Assembly: GCF_048006345.1 (NCBI RefSeq)
Contig: NZ_CP180351.1
Location: 4,092,001 to 4,156,000, forward strand
Source of the DNA: Marivita sp030148515
GTDB lineage: Bacteria > Pseudomonadota > Alphaproteobacteria > Rhodobacterales > Rhodobacteraceae
DNA length: 64,000 bases
Direction: 5' to 3'
The translations under genes and the position numbers were made by a program. The notes below the pieces were generated by a model, which was not told the origin of the DNA, made no database searches, and saw nothing but the letters and a program-made list of their open reading frames with translations. How positions within the stretch are numbered: the stretch's first letter is position 1; each line of letters opens with the position of its first letter. Positions 25,252 to 33,979 of the stretch are shown in pieces.

Positions 25252-28200
25252 TTACGCGACCAGCCGTTCGGCTTTCTTGAGATCGACAGAGACAAGCTGG
25301 CTGACGCCCTGTTCCTGCATCGTCACACCAAACAGACGATCCATGCGTGCCATCGTGACGGCATGGTGCGTGATGATCAGGAACCGAGTGTCCGTCCGGC
25401 GGCACATTTCATCGAGAAGGTCGCAGAAGCGTGTCACGTTCGCATCGTCCAACGGCGCGTCCACCTCGTCGAGTACACAGATCGGCGCAGGGTTGGCGAG
25501 GAAGACTGCAAAGATCAGCGCCAACGCGGTCAGCGTCTGTTCCCCACCCGACAGAAGCGACAGCGTCGACAGTTTCTTGCCCGGCGGTTGGCACATGATT
25601 TCAAGCCCGGCATCCAGCGGGTCGTCGCTTTCGACCATGACAAGGTTCGCCTCGCCACCGCCGAAGAGATGGGTGAAGAGCAGGGTGAAATTGCTGTTCA
25701 CCTGTTCGAACGCGGTCAAAAGGCGTTCGCGCCCTTCGCGGTTGAGGCTGGCAATGCCGGACCGCAATGTCTTGATTGCCTCTTCCAGATCGGTCTTTTC
25801 CGCCAGAAGGTGATCATGTTCTTCCTGCACTTCGCGCGCGTCTTCCTCGGCACGCAGGTTGACGGCACCCAAGGCGTCGCGTTGCCGCTTGAGGCGGTTC
25901 ACATCGGCATCAATCGCCTCTGCACGGGGCAGGTTGTCGGGGTCCGCACCCAGCTTCTGCAACAGGTTGGTTGGGCTGGTATCCTGCTCTTCGGCGATCC
26001 GTTCGGCCGCCGCGTTGACCGCGTCGCGGGCGGCTTCGGCACGGGCTTCTGATCGGGCACGCGCTTCGCGGGCCTCAGACGCTTTCCGTTCGGCTTCGCG
26101 TTCGGCCTGATCGGCGTTGCGCAGCGTTGCTTCTCCGCTGGACAGCGTATCATCCGCCGCCGCCTTGCGGGCTTCGGCTTGCGTGATCTCATGGCCCAGT
26201 GTTTCGCGCTGGGCGGCCAGTTCAACAGGAAGACCGGACGCCTTTTCCAGTTCCGCCTGTGCGGCTGACCGCCGGTCCGCCAGTTCTGCGCTGCGCTTTT
26301 CGGCGGTGTCCAGACGGTGCCGCCAGCCGCTCAGCTCTTTTGTGACCTGTTGCGACCGGGCCTTGCGGGCATCGCCTTCGCGGCGCAGCTCGTCCTGAGC
26401 TGACCGGCGCGACATCATGGTCATGCGGGCCGCTTCCACCGTCATCTTGAGGTCTTCAACCTCGGCGCGGGCGGAGTCGAGGTCTTCCAGATCAGCCACG
26501 GCACGCTGTGCCTCGACCAGCTGCGCGCGCGCGCGCGTGGCCTCGTCCTCGTGGCGCGTCACGGCCATGGACAGGCTTTCCAGCTTGCCTTCAGCCATAT
26601 CGCGGTCGGCCTCGGCACGGCTCAGTTTCCGCGCCGCTTCGGTCACAGCTGCATCGGCATCCCGCCGCGCTTGCCGCGCAGCTTTTTCGGCCATCGCCAA
26701 ATCGGCCAGCCTCTGAGTCAGGCTTTCATGCGCCGCACGCGCGCCATCGACACGAGCCGAGGCAAGGGCGGTTTCCTGTTTCAGCGCCTCAAGCCGGTTC
26801 AACTGCTCGAGACGCAATGCGGCGGCTGACGGGGCATCTTCGGCCCATGCCCGATACCCGTCCCAGCGCCAGAGATCGCCTTCAAGGCTGACCAGACGCT
26901 GGCCGGGTTTGAGCAATGGTTGCAGCCGCGCGGCATCTTCGGAGTCCGCAAGGCCGATCTGGGCCATGCGCCGTTCCAGCACCTCTGGCACTGACACGTG
27001 GTTGGTGAGTGGTGTGATCCCCGGCGGCAAAGGCTGGTCGGTGTCGTAGCGCGGCAGTGCGGTCCAACCCGTGGGGCCGTCGCCTTCGACCTCGGGCGCG
27101 CGCAGATCGTCTGCCAGCGCCGCACCCAACGCTTTTTCGAACCCTTGTTCCACCTGAAGCCGGTCGAGGATCTGGCCACCCTCGGCGGTGTCCCGATCAA
27201 GCAGTCGCGCCAGAGCGGTGGTCTCGGCACTCAGCGCGTTCATCTCGCCTTCGGCTTCGGAGCGCTCGGCGCGGGCATCAGCTTCGCGCGACTGGGTTTC
27301 GGCGCGGGCCGCTTCTGCCTCTGTCAGAACCTGATCTGCTCGGTCGGCCAGATCGCGCGCGGCGACCTGTTCCTTGTCCGCCGCCAACGCCGCGGTTTTT
27401 GCGTCGGCCAGGGATTGTTTGGCCGCCGCCATTGCGTCACGCGCGCGGGCCGCATCCGCTTCGTTCCGGTCGAGCGTTTTCTGGCTGTCGGACAGAAGCC
27501 GGTGCGCCGATTGATGCCGCGCGGCAAGGCGGGCGACATCTTCGGTCTTCTGGCTCAGATCAGCCTCGCGGGCTTGCAGGACAGCGCCTGCCTCCTGTGC
27601 CGCTGCTATGGCTGCCGCGAGTTTATCGTCATGCCCTTCGGCCGCCTTGGCAAGTTCGCGCGCTTCCCATTCCAGTTGCTGGATGGTCTCGCCCGCGTCT
27701 CGGTTGAGTCCGCTTTCGCGCTCCATGTCCTTGGTCATCTGGTCGATGCGGCGGGTCAGGGTTTCAATGGTTTCAGCGGCGCGGCGTTCCTGCTCGGTCA
27801 GCGTGTCCCGCTGGAGAGTCAGCCGCTGCACAATCGCCGCTGCTATAGCCGCCTCCTCGCGCAGGGGGGGCAGGGCGGCATCTGCAGCTTCGCGCGTCTT
27901 GGTGGCTTCGCGCGCGGCAGATTCCGCCTTTGCCGCCTCGGTGGTGCGTTCGCGCAACTGCGCGTCTGCCTCGGCGCGGGCGATGTCTGCGTCTTTCCAA
28001 CGGCGGTACAGCAGCAAACCTTCGGCATGACGCAGTTCTTCGCCGATGGCGCGATACCGCGCCGCCTGACGGGCCTGTCGCGCCAGTTGTGCAAGCTGCG
28101 CCGCAAGTTGTTCGATCACGTCATCGACACGCAGCAGGTTCGCTTCGGTGTTCTTGAGCTTCAGTTCCGCCTCGTGCCGACGCTGGTAGAGGCCGGAAAT

Positions 28201-28707
28201 CCCTGCTGCTTCCTCAAGAATGCGGCGGCGGTTCTTTGGCTTGGCGTTGATCAACTCGCTGATCTGGCCCTGCCGCACCAGCGCGGGGGAATGCGCCCCG
28301 GTTGAGGCATCGGCGAATAGCATCTGCACATCGCGCGCGCGGACGTCCTTGCCGTTGACCTTGTAGGCGCTGCCCACGTCGCGGGTAATACGACGGACGA
28401 TGTCGATCTGGTCCTGATCGTTGAAGCCAGCAGGCGCGAGACGGTCGCTGTTTTCGATCTGGATCGAGACTTCGGCAAAGTTGCGCGCCGGACGCGTGGC
28501 GGCACCTGCGAAGATCACGTCTTCCATACCGCCGCCGCGCATCGCGGTGGGGCGGTTTTCCCCCATCACCCAGCGCAGCGCTTCGAGAAGGTTGGATTTT
28601 CCACAGCCGTTCGGACCCACAACGCCGGTCAGACCATCCGCGATGATCAGATCAGTGGGGTCAACGAAGCTTTTGAAGCCCGTCAGACGGAGTTTGGAAA
28701 AGCGCAC
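25252..28707 (-). CDS. smc: Chromosome partition/condensation ATPase SMC
   Basis: The 1151-residue SMC ATPase drives chromosome folding and segregation with ScpA and ScpB. The Walker A is GPNGCGKSN (about residues 31-39). Two long coiled coils flank a hinge at about 500-670. The signature motif LLSGGEQTLTALALIF and Walker B ICVLDEVDAPLDDAN lie near the C-terminus. The length is normal for alphaproteobacteria. The coiled-coil DNA is Ala/Glu/Arg-rich, which explains the long open frames on the other strand. Confidence 0.97.
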   Translation of the reverse strand: MRFSKLRLTGFKSFVDPTDLIIADGLTGVVGPNGCGKSNLLEALRWVMGENRPTAMRGGGMEDVIFAGAATRPARNFAEVSIQIENSDRLAPAGFNDQDQIDIVRRITRDVGSAYKVNGKDVRARDVQMLFADASTGAHSPALVRQGQISELINAKPKNRRRILEEAAGISGLYQRRHEAELKLKNTEANLLRVDDVIEQLAAQLAQLARQARQAARYRAIGEELRHAEGLLLYRRWKDADIARAEADAQLRERTTEAAKAESAAREATKTREAADAALPPLREEAAIAAAIVQRLTLQRDTLTEQERRAAETIETLTRRIDQMTKDMERESGLNRDAGETIQQLEWEARELAKAAEGHDDKLAAAIAAAQEAGAVLQAREADLSQKTEDVARLAARHQSAHRLLSDSQKTLDRNEADAARARDAMAAAKQSLADAKTAALAADKEQVAARDLADRADQVLTEAEAARAETQSREADARAERSEAEGEMNALSAETTALARLLDRDTAEGGQILDRLQVEQGFEKALGAALADDLRAPEVEGDGPTGWTALPRYDTDQPLPPGITPLTNHVSVPEVLERRMAQIGLADSEDAARLQPLLKPGQRLVSLEGDLWRWDGYRAWAEDAPSAAALRLEQLNRLEALKQETALASARVDGARAAHESLTQRLADLAMAEKAARQARRDADAAVTEAARKLSRAEADRDMAEGKLESLSMAVTRHEDEATRARAQLVEAQRAVADLEDLDSARAEVEDLKMTVEAARMTMMSRRSAQDELRREGDARKARSQQVTKELSGWRHRLDTAEKRSAELADRRSAAQAELEKASGLPVELAAQRETLGHEITQAEARKAAADDTLSSGEATLRNADQAEREAERKASEAREARARSEARAEAARDAVNAAAERIAEEQDTSPTNLLQKLGADPDNLPRAEAIDADVNRLKRQRDALGAVNLRAEEDAREVQEEHDHLLAEKTDLEEAIKTLRSGIASLNREGRERLLTAFEQVNSNFTLLFTHLFGGGEANLVMVESDDPLDAGLEIMCQPPGKKLSTLSLLSGGEQTLTALALIFAVFLANPAPICVLDEVDAPLDDANVTRFCDLLDEMCRRTDTRFLIITHHAVTMARMDRLFGVTMQEQGVSQLVSVDLKKAERLVA

Positions 28708-28887
28708 CTGTAAAGCCTGCCTGATTCCCGATGTGAGGGACAGTGTGTCGCGGGGTTTGGCGCGGAGTCAACGATTTGGTTCCGCATGTGGTAACTTGGT
28801 GCGGCTTATCCACAAGATATTGCGGTCTTGTTAAGGTATTTTCCTGAGGTCCGGTGCTGCTTTTCAAACGAGCAATACAGGCAGATC

Positions 28888-28913
28888 TTTACATTCCGAT
28901 TTCTGAATGTAAA
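28888..28913 (+). promoter_or_regulatory. Palindromic operator 1 (ATTC-N8-GAAT) upstream of TsoY-like gene
   Basis: Perfect 9-bp inverted repeat TTTACATTC / GAATGTAAA around an 8-nt spacer. The core is ATTC-N8-GAAT (28893-28908). From memory this is the consensus of the sulfide-responsive ArsR-family repressor SqrR/BigR of Rhodobacter; the assignment to that family is inference. Confidence 0.7.
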
Positions 28914-28914
28914 T

Positions 28915-28934
28915 GTATTCCAAAATCGGAATAC
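28915..28934 (+). promoter_or_regulatory. Palindromic operator 2 (ATTC-N8-GAAT), adjacent to ribosome-binding site
   Basis: Perfect 7-bp inverted repeat GTATTCC / GGAATAC around 6 nt, again containing ATTC-N8-GAAT (28917-28932). Its centre is 24 bp from that of operator 1, and it abuts the AAGGAG ribosome-binding site (28935-28940). Two sites at this spacing suit a repressor blocking the promoter and start region (inference). Confidence 0.7.
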
Positions 28935-28947
28935 AAGGAGACTCGCC

Positions 28948-30165
28948 ATGGACAATTCCGTATCCAGACCCGCTGACACCTATTCGCCCATCTACTTTCT
29001 GGCCTCGCTTGGTGCGGGCGGGATCGCGGTCACGTTCTTCATGTTCCTGATGTTCTGGGTGCCGCATCCGGGGCAGCCGGTGCCTGTCTTCGAAGACATC
29101 GCTGCTGCATTCGCCCAAGGCGGTACGCCCATGCAGATCGCCATCGCGGCCGCATTGATCGGGATTGCCATCTTTGCCTTTCTCGACATCAAATCGCTGA
29201 TCTGGAACCTGAAATCCCTTTCGGCGTTCAAGAAAACCGACGCCTATACCAAGCTGCGCGAAACCAACGCCGAGGCCACGCTTCTCGCGATGCCGCTTGC
29301 CCTTGCGATGAGCGTCAACGCGATGTTCATCGTGGGTCTGGTCTTCGTGCCGCAGCTTTGGAGCGTGGTGGAATACCTCTTCCCAATGGCGCTGATCGCC
29401 TTTGCCGCCATCGGCGTGCTGGCCTTCCGTATGATCGGAACCTTCCTCGGCCGCGTTCTGTCGAAAGGCGGCGTGTTCGATGTGACCGCGCATAACTCCT
29501 TCGCGCAGCTTTTGCCCGCCTTCAGCATCGCCATGGTCGGTGTCGGTTTCGCCGCCCCTGCCGCAATGAGCACCTCGGCCATCACGGTTGCAGTTGCCCT
29601 GATGCTGTCGACCTTCTTTGGCGTTGCCGCGATACTTTACACCGTGATTGCCGCGACCACAGCCTTTGCGTCGATGCTTCAGCACGGGACTGCGCGGGAA
29701 TCCGGCCCGACACTGATGATCATCGTGCCGATTGTCACCGTTCTGGGTATCCTCTTCCTGCGTCAGAGCCACGGTCTGCACGTCGCTTTTGACACCCATG
29801 CACAACCGGGCGAGACCATGATCTTCCTCGCACGCCTGCTGTCGATCCAGATCATGTTCCTGCTGTTGGGTGCGGTTGTGATGATGCGTCAGGGATATTT
29901 CAGTGACTTCGTCATGGGCAGCAAAACCTCGCCGGGCTCTTACGCTCTGGTCTGCCCGGCGGTTGCGCTTTCGGTCATGCTCCACTTCTTCGTGAACAAG
30001 GGTCTTGTCGCGGCTGGTGCAATCGAGAAGCTTGGTGTGGCCTATTGGAGTGTGACGGGCATTGCCATCGTGGCGCAGATCGTCGCGATCGCACTGGTGC
30101 TGCGCCTCAACCGGCAGCACTTTGCGCGCAGGGTCATCGCTGCCAATGCAGTTCCTGCTGAATAA
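28948..30165 (+). CDS. Polytopic membrane protein, TsoY-like
   Basis: A 405-residue protein with about ten hydrophobic helices. It starts MDNSVSRPADTYSPIYFLAS and then has the segment GAGGIAVTFFMFLMFWVPHPG. This resembles, from memory, the family annotated as TsoY (seleno)proteins; TehA/SLAC1-like carriers are the alternative. I see no in-frame UGA, so this copy is not a selenoprotein. The ATG at 28948 follows AAGGAG by 7 nt. Two tandem ATTC-N8-GAAT palindromes lie directly upstream, so expression is probably repressor-controlled and perhaps linked to reactive sulfur. No other sulfur-oxidation gene is adjacent. Confidence 0.7.
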   Translation: MDNSVSRPADTYSPIYFLASLGAGGIAVTFFMFLMFWVPHPGQPVPVFEDIAAAFAQGGTPMQIAIAAALIGIAIFAFLDIKSLIWNLKSLSAFKKTDAYTKLRETNAEATLLAMPLALAMSVNAMFIVGLVFVPQLWSVVEYLFPMALIAFAAIGVLAFRMIGTFLGRVLSKGGVFDVTAHNSFAQLLPAFSIAMVGVGFAAPAAMSTSAITVAVALMLSTFFGVAAILYTVIAATTAFASMLQHGTARESGPTLMIIVPIVTVLGILFLRQSHGLHVAFDTHAQPGETMIFLARLLSIQIMFLLLGAVVMMRQGYFSDFVMGSKTSPGSYALVCPAVALSVMLHFFVNKGLVAAGAIEKLGVAYWSVTGIAIVAQIVAIALVLRLNRQHFARRVIAANAVPAE

Positions 30166-30188
30166 ACCCTGCACACAGAGTAACCGCG

Positions 30189-30216
30189 AAAGCCCGGATC
30201 AGGTGGTCCGGGCTTT
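30189..30216 (+). terminator. Intrinsic terminator-like hairpin after TsoY-like gene
   Basis: Perfect 10-bp stem AAAGCCCGGA / TCCGGGCTTT with an 8-nt loop, 23 nt after the stop. It overlaps the last codons of the convergent aldolase gene and so could stop transcription from both sides. The rightward U-tract is only the stem's TTT. Confidence 0.75.
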
Positions 30217-30975
30217 CCACGTTGTGACAAGCCCGCGCATGGCATCGGCGAGCAAGAGCACATCGGCTCCAAGTGCCACGAAATTTGCGCCTGCGTCGAT
30301 GTCCTGCTGAATAAGCGCCGGGTCGCCATCTATGATACCCGCCGCTTTGCCTGCGGCACGGATGCGGCGCAGGCCGTCCTGTACGGCCGCACGGACATCT
30401 GGGTGGGTGATATTGGGCAAGAGACCCATGTCGGCACAAAGATCGGCAGGGCCGATGAACACGCCATCCACACCATCGACCGCGCAGATCTCTTCGAGTG
30501 CGTCCATCGCCGCGACGCTTTCAGCCTGAACGATGATGCAAATCTGGTTTTCAGCCGTGTCCAAATAATCCGGGACACCGTTGAACGCCGACGCCCGTCC
30601 CAGCATATGCCCAACACCGCGGATGCCGCGCGGCGGATAGCGCGTCGCGGCGACGATTGCGCGGGCTTCTTCTGCGGAATTGACCATCGGGCACAGCAGC
30701 GACTGCGCGCCAAGGTCGAGCACCTGCTTGATCAGTGCCGCGTCGTTGTGCGGGATGCGGACCACCGGGGACACATTGTGCCCGGAAAGGGCCATCAGTT
30801 GCTCATGGATTGTCACAAGATCATTGGGCGCGTGTTCGCCGTCAATCAGAAGCCAGTCGAACCCGGCGGAGGCCGCGATTTCGGCCGCGTAGCCTGTGCC
30901 CATGGCCAGCCAAAGGCCGAGTGTTGGGGTGTCCGATGTCAAAGCGGCTTTGAATTTGTTGTATGGGGCGGGCAT
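30199..30975 (-). CDS. HpcH/HpaI-family class II aldolase
   Basis: A 258-residue metal-dependent aldolase that cleaves or forms 4-hydroxy-2-oxo acids (pyruvate plus aldehyde). Family segments are WLAMGTGYAAEIAASAGFDWLLIDGEHAPND (metal and base region), PPRGIRGVGHMLGRAS, and the metal-ligand pair in QAESVAAMDALEEI and DGVFIGPADLCADMG. The ATG at 30975 is preceded by AAAGGA at 8 nt. Whether it works on hydroxy-oxoheptanedioate, dehydro-deoxyglucarate or another substrate cannot be read off. The gene follows a small membrane protein gene. Confidence 0.9.
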   Translation of the reverse strand: MPAPYNKFKAALTSDTPTLGLWLAMGTGYAAEIAASAGFDWLLIDGEHAPNDLVTIHEQLMALSGHNVSPVVRIPHNDAALIKQVLDLGAQSLLCPMVNSAEEARAIVAATRYPPRGIRGVGHMLGRASAFNGVPDYLDTAENQICIIVQAESVAAMDALEEICAVDGVDGVFIGPADLCADMGLLPNITHPDVRAAVQDGLRRIRAAGKAAGIIDGDPALIQQDIDAGANFVALGADVLLLADAMRGLVTTWKARTT

Positions 30976-31025
30976 GGGTGTGTCCTTTTTCGGTGATCTG
31001 ACACCAGCGCCTTGGGTAAGGCAAG

Positions 31026-31223
31026 TCAGTCTCGCTGGCGTGCCAGTTTGAGCGCGGACCAGATCGCGGTCCCGCCAAAGAACGCACCCGCGATTCCCAC
31101 AACCTCGACCAGAGCGGCGGAATTCGAAATGCCGCGCACCATCACCGTCACCGCCAGCAGCGCCAGGCCACAAAGGCTGAAGATCAGACGAAACCAAAGC
31201 TCGTTTCTTGTGGGTCCGGTCAC
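31026..31223 (-). CDS. Small two-helix membrane protein
   Basis: A 65-residue protein with two hydrophobic helices (about 10-30 and 37-58) and a basic tail. The start is a GTG with AGGAG 6 nt before it, which supports it as a real gene. It lies 50 nt upstream of the aldolase gene in the same direction. I do not recognise a family. Confidence 0.6.
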   Translation of the reverse strand: MTGPTRNELWFRLIFSLCGLALLAVTVMVRGISNSAALVEVVGIAGAFFGGTAIWSALKLARQRD

Positions 31224-31280
31224 ACGCCGCTCCTGATGCTTTGCTCAATGGTAGGCGGCGCGGCTCGGGCGGCCAGTGCC

Positions 31281-32090
31281 CTAGAACGTGACAGACACGC
31301 CGGGCAGATTCAGCGATTTGATCAGGTCGCGCAATTCCTGCCGTGCCGCGATGTTTGAGATGTTGAGCTGCTTCACCCCAACATCCTTGAGATCAAGCAG
31401 GGTCATGCCTCGAGGAAAGAGTTCGCGGAAGATGACCCGTTCATTGAACCCCGGTGCCACGCGAAAGCCGATGCGCTTGGACAGTCGCTCCAGCGCCTTT
31501 TCCATTTTCGCCTTGTTGACCATCTGTTGTGCCCCAAGACGGTTGCGCAGGACGACCCAGTCGATCGGGGGCAGACCGGCTTGCGCGCGTAGCTGACGGG
31601 CGTTCCAGACCATTTCGGAATAGACCGAGGGGCCTTCGATCTTTTCGCCGGTTGCGTCGGTATGGGCCAGCAAATCGAAATCCACGAAACTGTCATTCAG
31701 CGGCGTGATCAGCGTGTCAGCAAGCGAGTGTGCGACCTGGCTGAGCCGCGTGTGCGATCCGGGGCAGTCGATCAGGATGAAGTCGCTGCCCGGTTCAAGT
31801 TCTGCGACGGCCGCAGACAGGCGATGGTCATAGATGTTTTCGCCCGGTTGCAGCGTGTCGGGGTCAATCTCAGGCAGCTCGATATAACGTGGTGTGGGCA
31901 GATCCAGGTCTTCGCCTTCAAGCGTTTTCAAGCGATTGGCGATGTAGCGGCCCATGGTCTTCTGGCGAAGGTCAAGGTCCAGGGCACCGATCTTGTGACC
32001 CATTCGTGCCAACGCCGTTGCAACATGCATCGACACGGTGGATTTCCCAGCACCGCCCTTTTCGTTTCCGACAACAATGATATGCGCCAT
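31281..32090 (-). CDS. mipZ: Division-plane positioning ATPase MipZ
   Basis: A ParA/MinD-like ATPase that forms a gradient from the poles and keeps FtsZ away from them in alphaproteobacteria. The 269 residues begin MAHIIVVGNEKGGAGKST, a deviant Walker A with the signature lysine (residues 8-18). The switch region DLDLRQKTMGRYIANR is also MipZ-like, and the nucleotide-binding segment FILIDCPGSHTRLS follows. Length and these motifs separate it from chromosomal ParA. It usually interacts with ParB, which is not in this window. Confidence 0.94.
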   Translation of the reverse strand: MAHIIVVGNEKGGAGKSTVSMHVATALARMGHKIGALDLDLRQKTMGRYIANRLKTLEGEDLDLPTPRYIELPEIDPDTLQPGENIYDHRLSAAVAELEPGSDFILIDCPGSHTRLSQVAHSLADTLITPLNDSFVDFDLLAHTDATGEKIEGPSVYSEMVWNARQLRAQAGLPPIDWVVLRNRLGAQQMVNKAKMEKALERLSKRIGFRVAPGFNERVIFRELFPRGMTLLDLKDVGVKQLNISNIAARQELRDLIKSLNLPGVSVTF

Positions 32091-32203
32091 GTTTCTGCTC
32101 TTGCATGCTTTTGATCAGCTATGCGCATAGACGCTTCCGGTTGCAACGCCAGATGCGTGAATCGACGCAATCCGTTGCGGAACGGTGCATGTGCGACTCA
32201 CAT

Positions 32204-33247
32204 TCACAGGATGCCAGTGGCGCCCCAGACCAATCCCAACGCCATCGTCAAAATTGTCAGAATCGCTGAATAACCTGCCAACTTCCATGGTGAGAACGGA
32301 CGCTCCCCGAAGGTGCGCCCGTCAATTCCGGACACCACGACCTTCTTCGCAGTGCCCTGATAGCTGTAATGCAGAATCCAGACCGGCAGCAGAATGCGCC
32401 GGTAGTGGATGCCGGTCGTGTCCGTCCTGTACCGATCCACCCGCGTTCCGGATTTCCCGACATGCTTCTTGATCCTGTTGCGGATCAGGAGGTCCTTGTC
32501 CTGCGCATTCATCCTCAACCCCTTGGCGACCGCCCAATGGTGTCGCTCTGCTGCAAAGCCAGCGAGGTAGCCGGCCTTGTAGGGGCGCAGGTAACCGGGT
32601 TGGAAGTCGTGCAAAATCCCGTCCCGGATTAGCGGAGTGACATGTTGCGATGCTGGAACTAAAAGATCGTCAAAATAAATGGTCATGTTCCCAGACACGA
32701 ACTTCGTCCGTTTGTTCTTTCCGGAACCGGTCTTGTAACTTGCCCAGTACTCAATCGCTTCCTTTGAGTCGAATGTCCAAAACGGAACGTAAAGCCCGGC
32801 GACTCGGCCTTTGGCGATGACCTCATCAAGATCGCTTGGTGCCGCGATGCGCCGTCGGGTCCAGTCGGACACCGACCTTTCGGCAAAAGAACCATCGACC
32901 CGAAACGGGATAAGCGCCATTGTCTGGTAGGCTTTGTCCTCTGAGGTCAGGACAACAGGACCGTCACAATAGGGGCACCGCTCCGACAAGGCCGGGCCTG
33001 TAAACACGACCTCTCCGCCGCATGTCTCGCATTGATGGATGTGGTCCCCAAGCAAACTTGGTGGCTCCAATTGCGGTTTGTCTGGATCAAAGGGAAATTC
33101 CCGTGCGGCCTCGTGATCCGTGTCGCTGGCCAAAGGCCAGAGCGTGCCACAGCTTTGACAGAGCAGGTCTTGTTGCGCGGGATCAAAGGCGCATTGACCC
33201 CCACAGTTCTGGCAGAGGATGTCAGATTGGCTGGGTGTCGGGTCCAT
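32204..33247 (-). CDS. Zinc-ribbon protein with C-terminal membrane helix
   Basis: A 347-residue protein. Two zinc ribbons lie at the N-terminus: CQNCGG ... CQSCG (about residues 11-36) and CETCGG ... CPYCDG (about 67-90). A predicted beta-rich middle follows, and a single membrane helix (about 320-340) is near the end. I know this architecture only as TFIIB-type zinc-ribbon proteins of unknown function. The start is the ATG at 33247, which shares one nt with the upstream stop (TGATG). It is translationally coupled to the small membrane protein. Confidence 0.7.
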   Translation of the reverse strand: MDPTPSQSDILCQNCGGQCAFDPAQQDLLCQSCGTLWPLASDTDHEAAREFPFDPDKPQLEPPSLLGDHIHQCETCGGEVVFTGPALSERCPYCDGPVVLTSEDKAYQTMALIPFRVDGSFAERSVSDWTRRRIAAPSDLDEVIAKGRVAGLYVPFWTFDSKEAIEYWASYKTGSGKNKRTKFVSGNMTIYFDDLLVPASQHVTPLIRDGILHDFQPGYLRPYKAGYLAGFAAERHHWAVAKGLRMNAQDKDLLIRNRIKKHVGKSGTRVDRYRTDTTGIHYRRILLPVWILHYSYQGTAKKVVVSGIDGRTFGERPFSPWKLAGYSAILTILTMALGLVWGATGIL

Positions 33248-33558
33248 CACGAATCTGAATCGGCCACGGCCGAAATGATTTCCAACATGACCCAAAATCG
33301 CAATTCGGCCCGCTCCATCGCGCCTTCGAGATCGCCACTGATGTACCAGTCTCCGATAATGGTCGAGAGGAACCACGTCACAAGAACCCAGATGATAATC
33401 AGCGACCAGCCCGAGATCGCCCTGATCCACCCCGCCGACCCATGCCGGAGTTCGTGTTTCGCTTCGTAAATCGTGATGATTTTGACCACGTTGAACATGC
33501 CGATGGCTGTGGAGAGCCCGAACAAGATGAGCGCTGCAATCATCGGCTCAAGCTGCAA
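33247..33558 (-). CDS. Small membrane protein, partner of the zinc-ribbon protein
   Basis: A 103-residue protein with two hydrophobic helices (about 6-28 and 48-68) separated by a basic stretch (KHELRHGSAGWIRA). The C-terminal part is acidic. Its TGA overlaps the ATG of the zinc-ribbon gene (TGATG), so the two are co-translated and may act together at the membrane. No family recognised. Confidence 0.6.
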   Translation of the reverse strand: MQLEPMIAALILFGLSTAIGMFNVVKIITIYEAKHELRHGSAGWIRAISGWSLIIIWVLVTWFLSTIIGDWYISGDLEGAMERAELRFWVMLEIISAVADSDS

Positions 33559-33693
33559 TCGGTAATTCCTTCAAACGAGGTCAAACAGTTCGACAAACCT
33601 AGATCACCCGTTCGGAATACAAAAGCATCGAGATGCGTATGGGTCCTGCAAGACCACATCGCGCGCCTGTTTGCTGTGCAAGGCGCAAAAAGC

Positions 33694-33724
33694 AAAAAAG
33701 CCGCCCCGAATTGGAGCGGCTTTT
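33694..33724 (-). terminator. Intrinsic terminator after rpmE
   Basis: Stem AAGCCGC / GCGGCTT plus two more G-C pairs beyond one mismatch, AATTC loop, followed leftward by a run of six T (TTTTTT). Located 22 nt beyond the rpmE stop, it is the clear end of the rpsP-rplS-rpmE run. Confidence 0.9.
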
Positions 33725-33746
33725 GAGATCTTCAGAAAGGCGAAGC

Positions 33747-33968
33747 TTAGAAGCCCAGACCTTCGTATTTCTTCTTGAACTTGGAGACGCGGCCGCCGGA
33801 ATCCATCAGGCGCGAGCTGCCGCCGGTCCATGCCGGGTGAACAGTCGGGTCGATGTCAAGCGCGAGCGTGTCGCCTTCCTTGCCCCAGCACGAGCGCATT
33901 TCGAGCATGGTGCCATCCGTCATCTTGACGTTGATGACGTGGTATTCGGGATGGATGTCTTTTTTCAT
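33747..33968 (-). CDS. rpmE: 50S ribosomal protein L31
   Basis: A 73-residue ribosomal protein, recognised from the start MKKDIHPEYHVINVKMTDGT and the SSRLMDSGGRVSKFKKKY end. Only one cysteine (Cys27) is present, so this is the zinc-free (C-minus) form. It follows rplS by 11 nt and is closed by an intrinsic terminator. Confidence 0.95.
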   Translation of the reverse strand: MKKDIHPEYHVINVKMTDGTMLEMRSCWGKEGDTLALDIDPTVHPAWTGGSSRLMDSGGRVSKFKKKYEGLGF

Positions 33969-33979
33969 CTCGATGATCC

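Noticed and set aside
26998..28305. Rightward open frame of over 430 codons opposite smc
   Set aside because: Mirror of Ala/Glu/Arg-rich coiled-coil coding DNA; no motif or ribosome-binding site.
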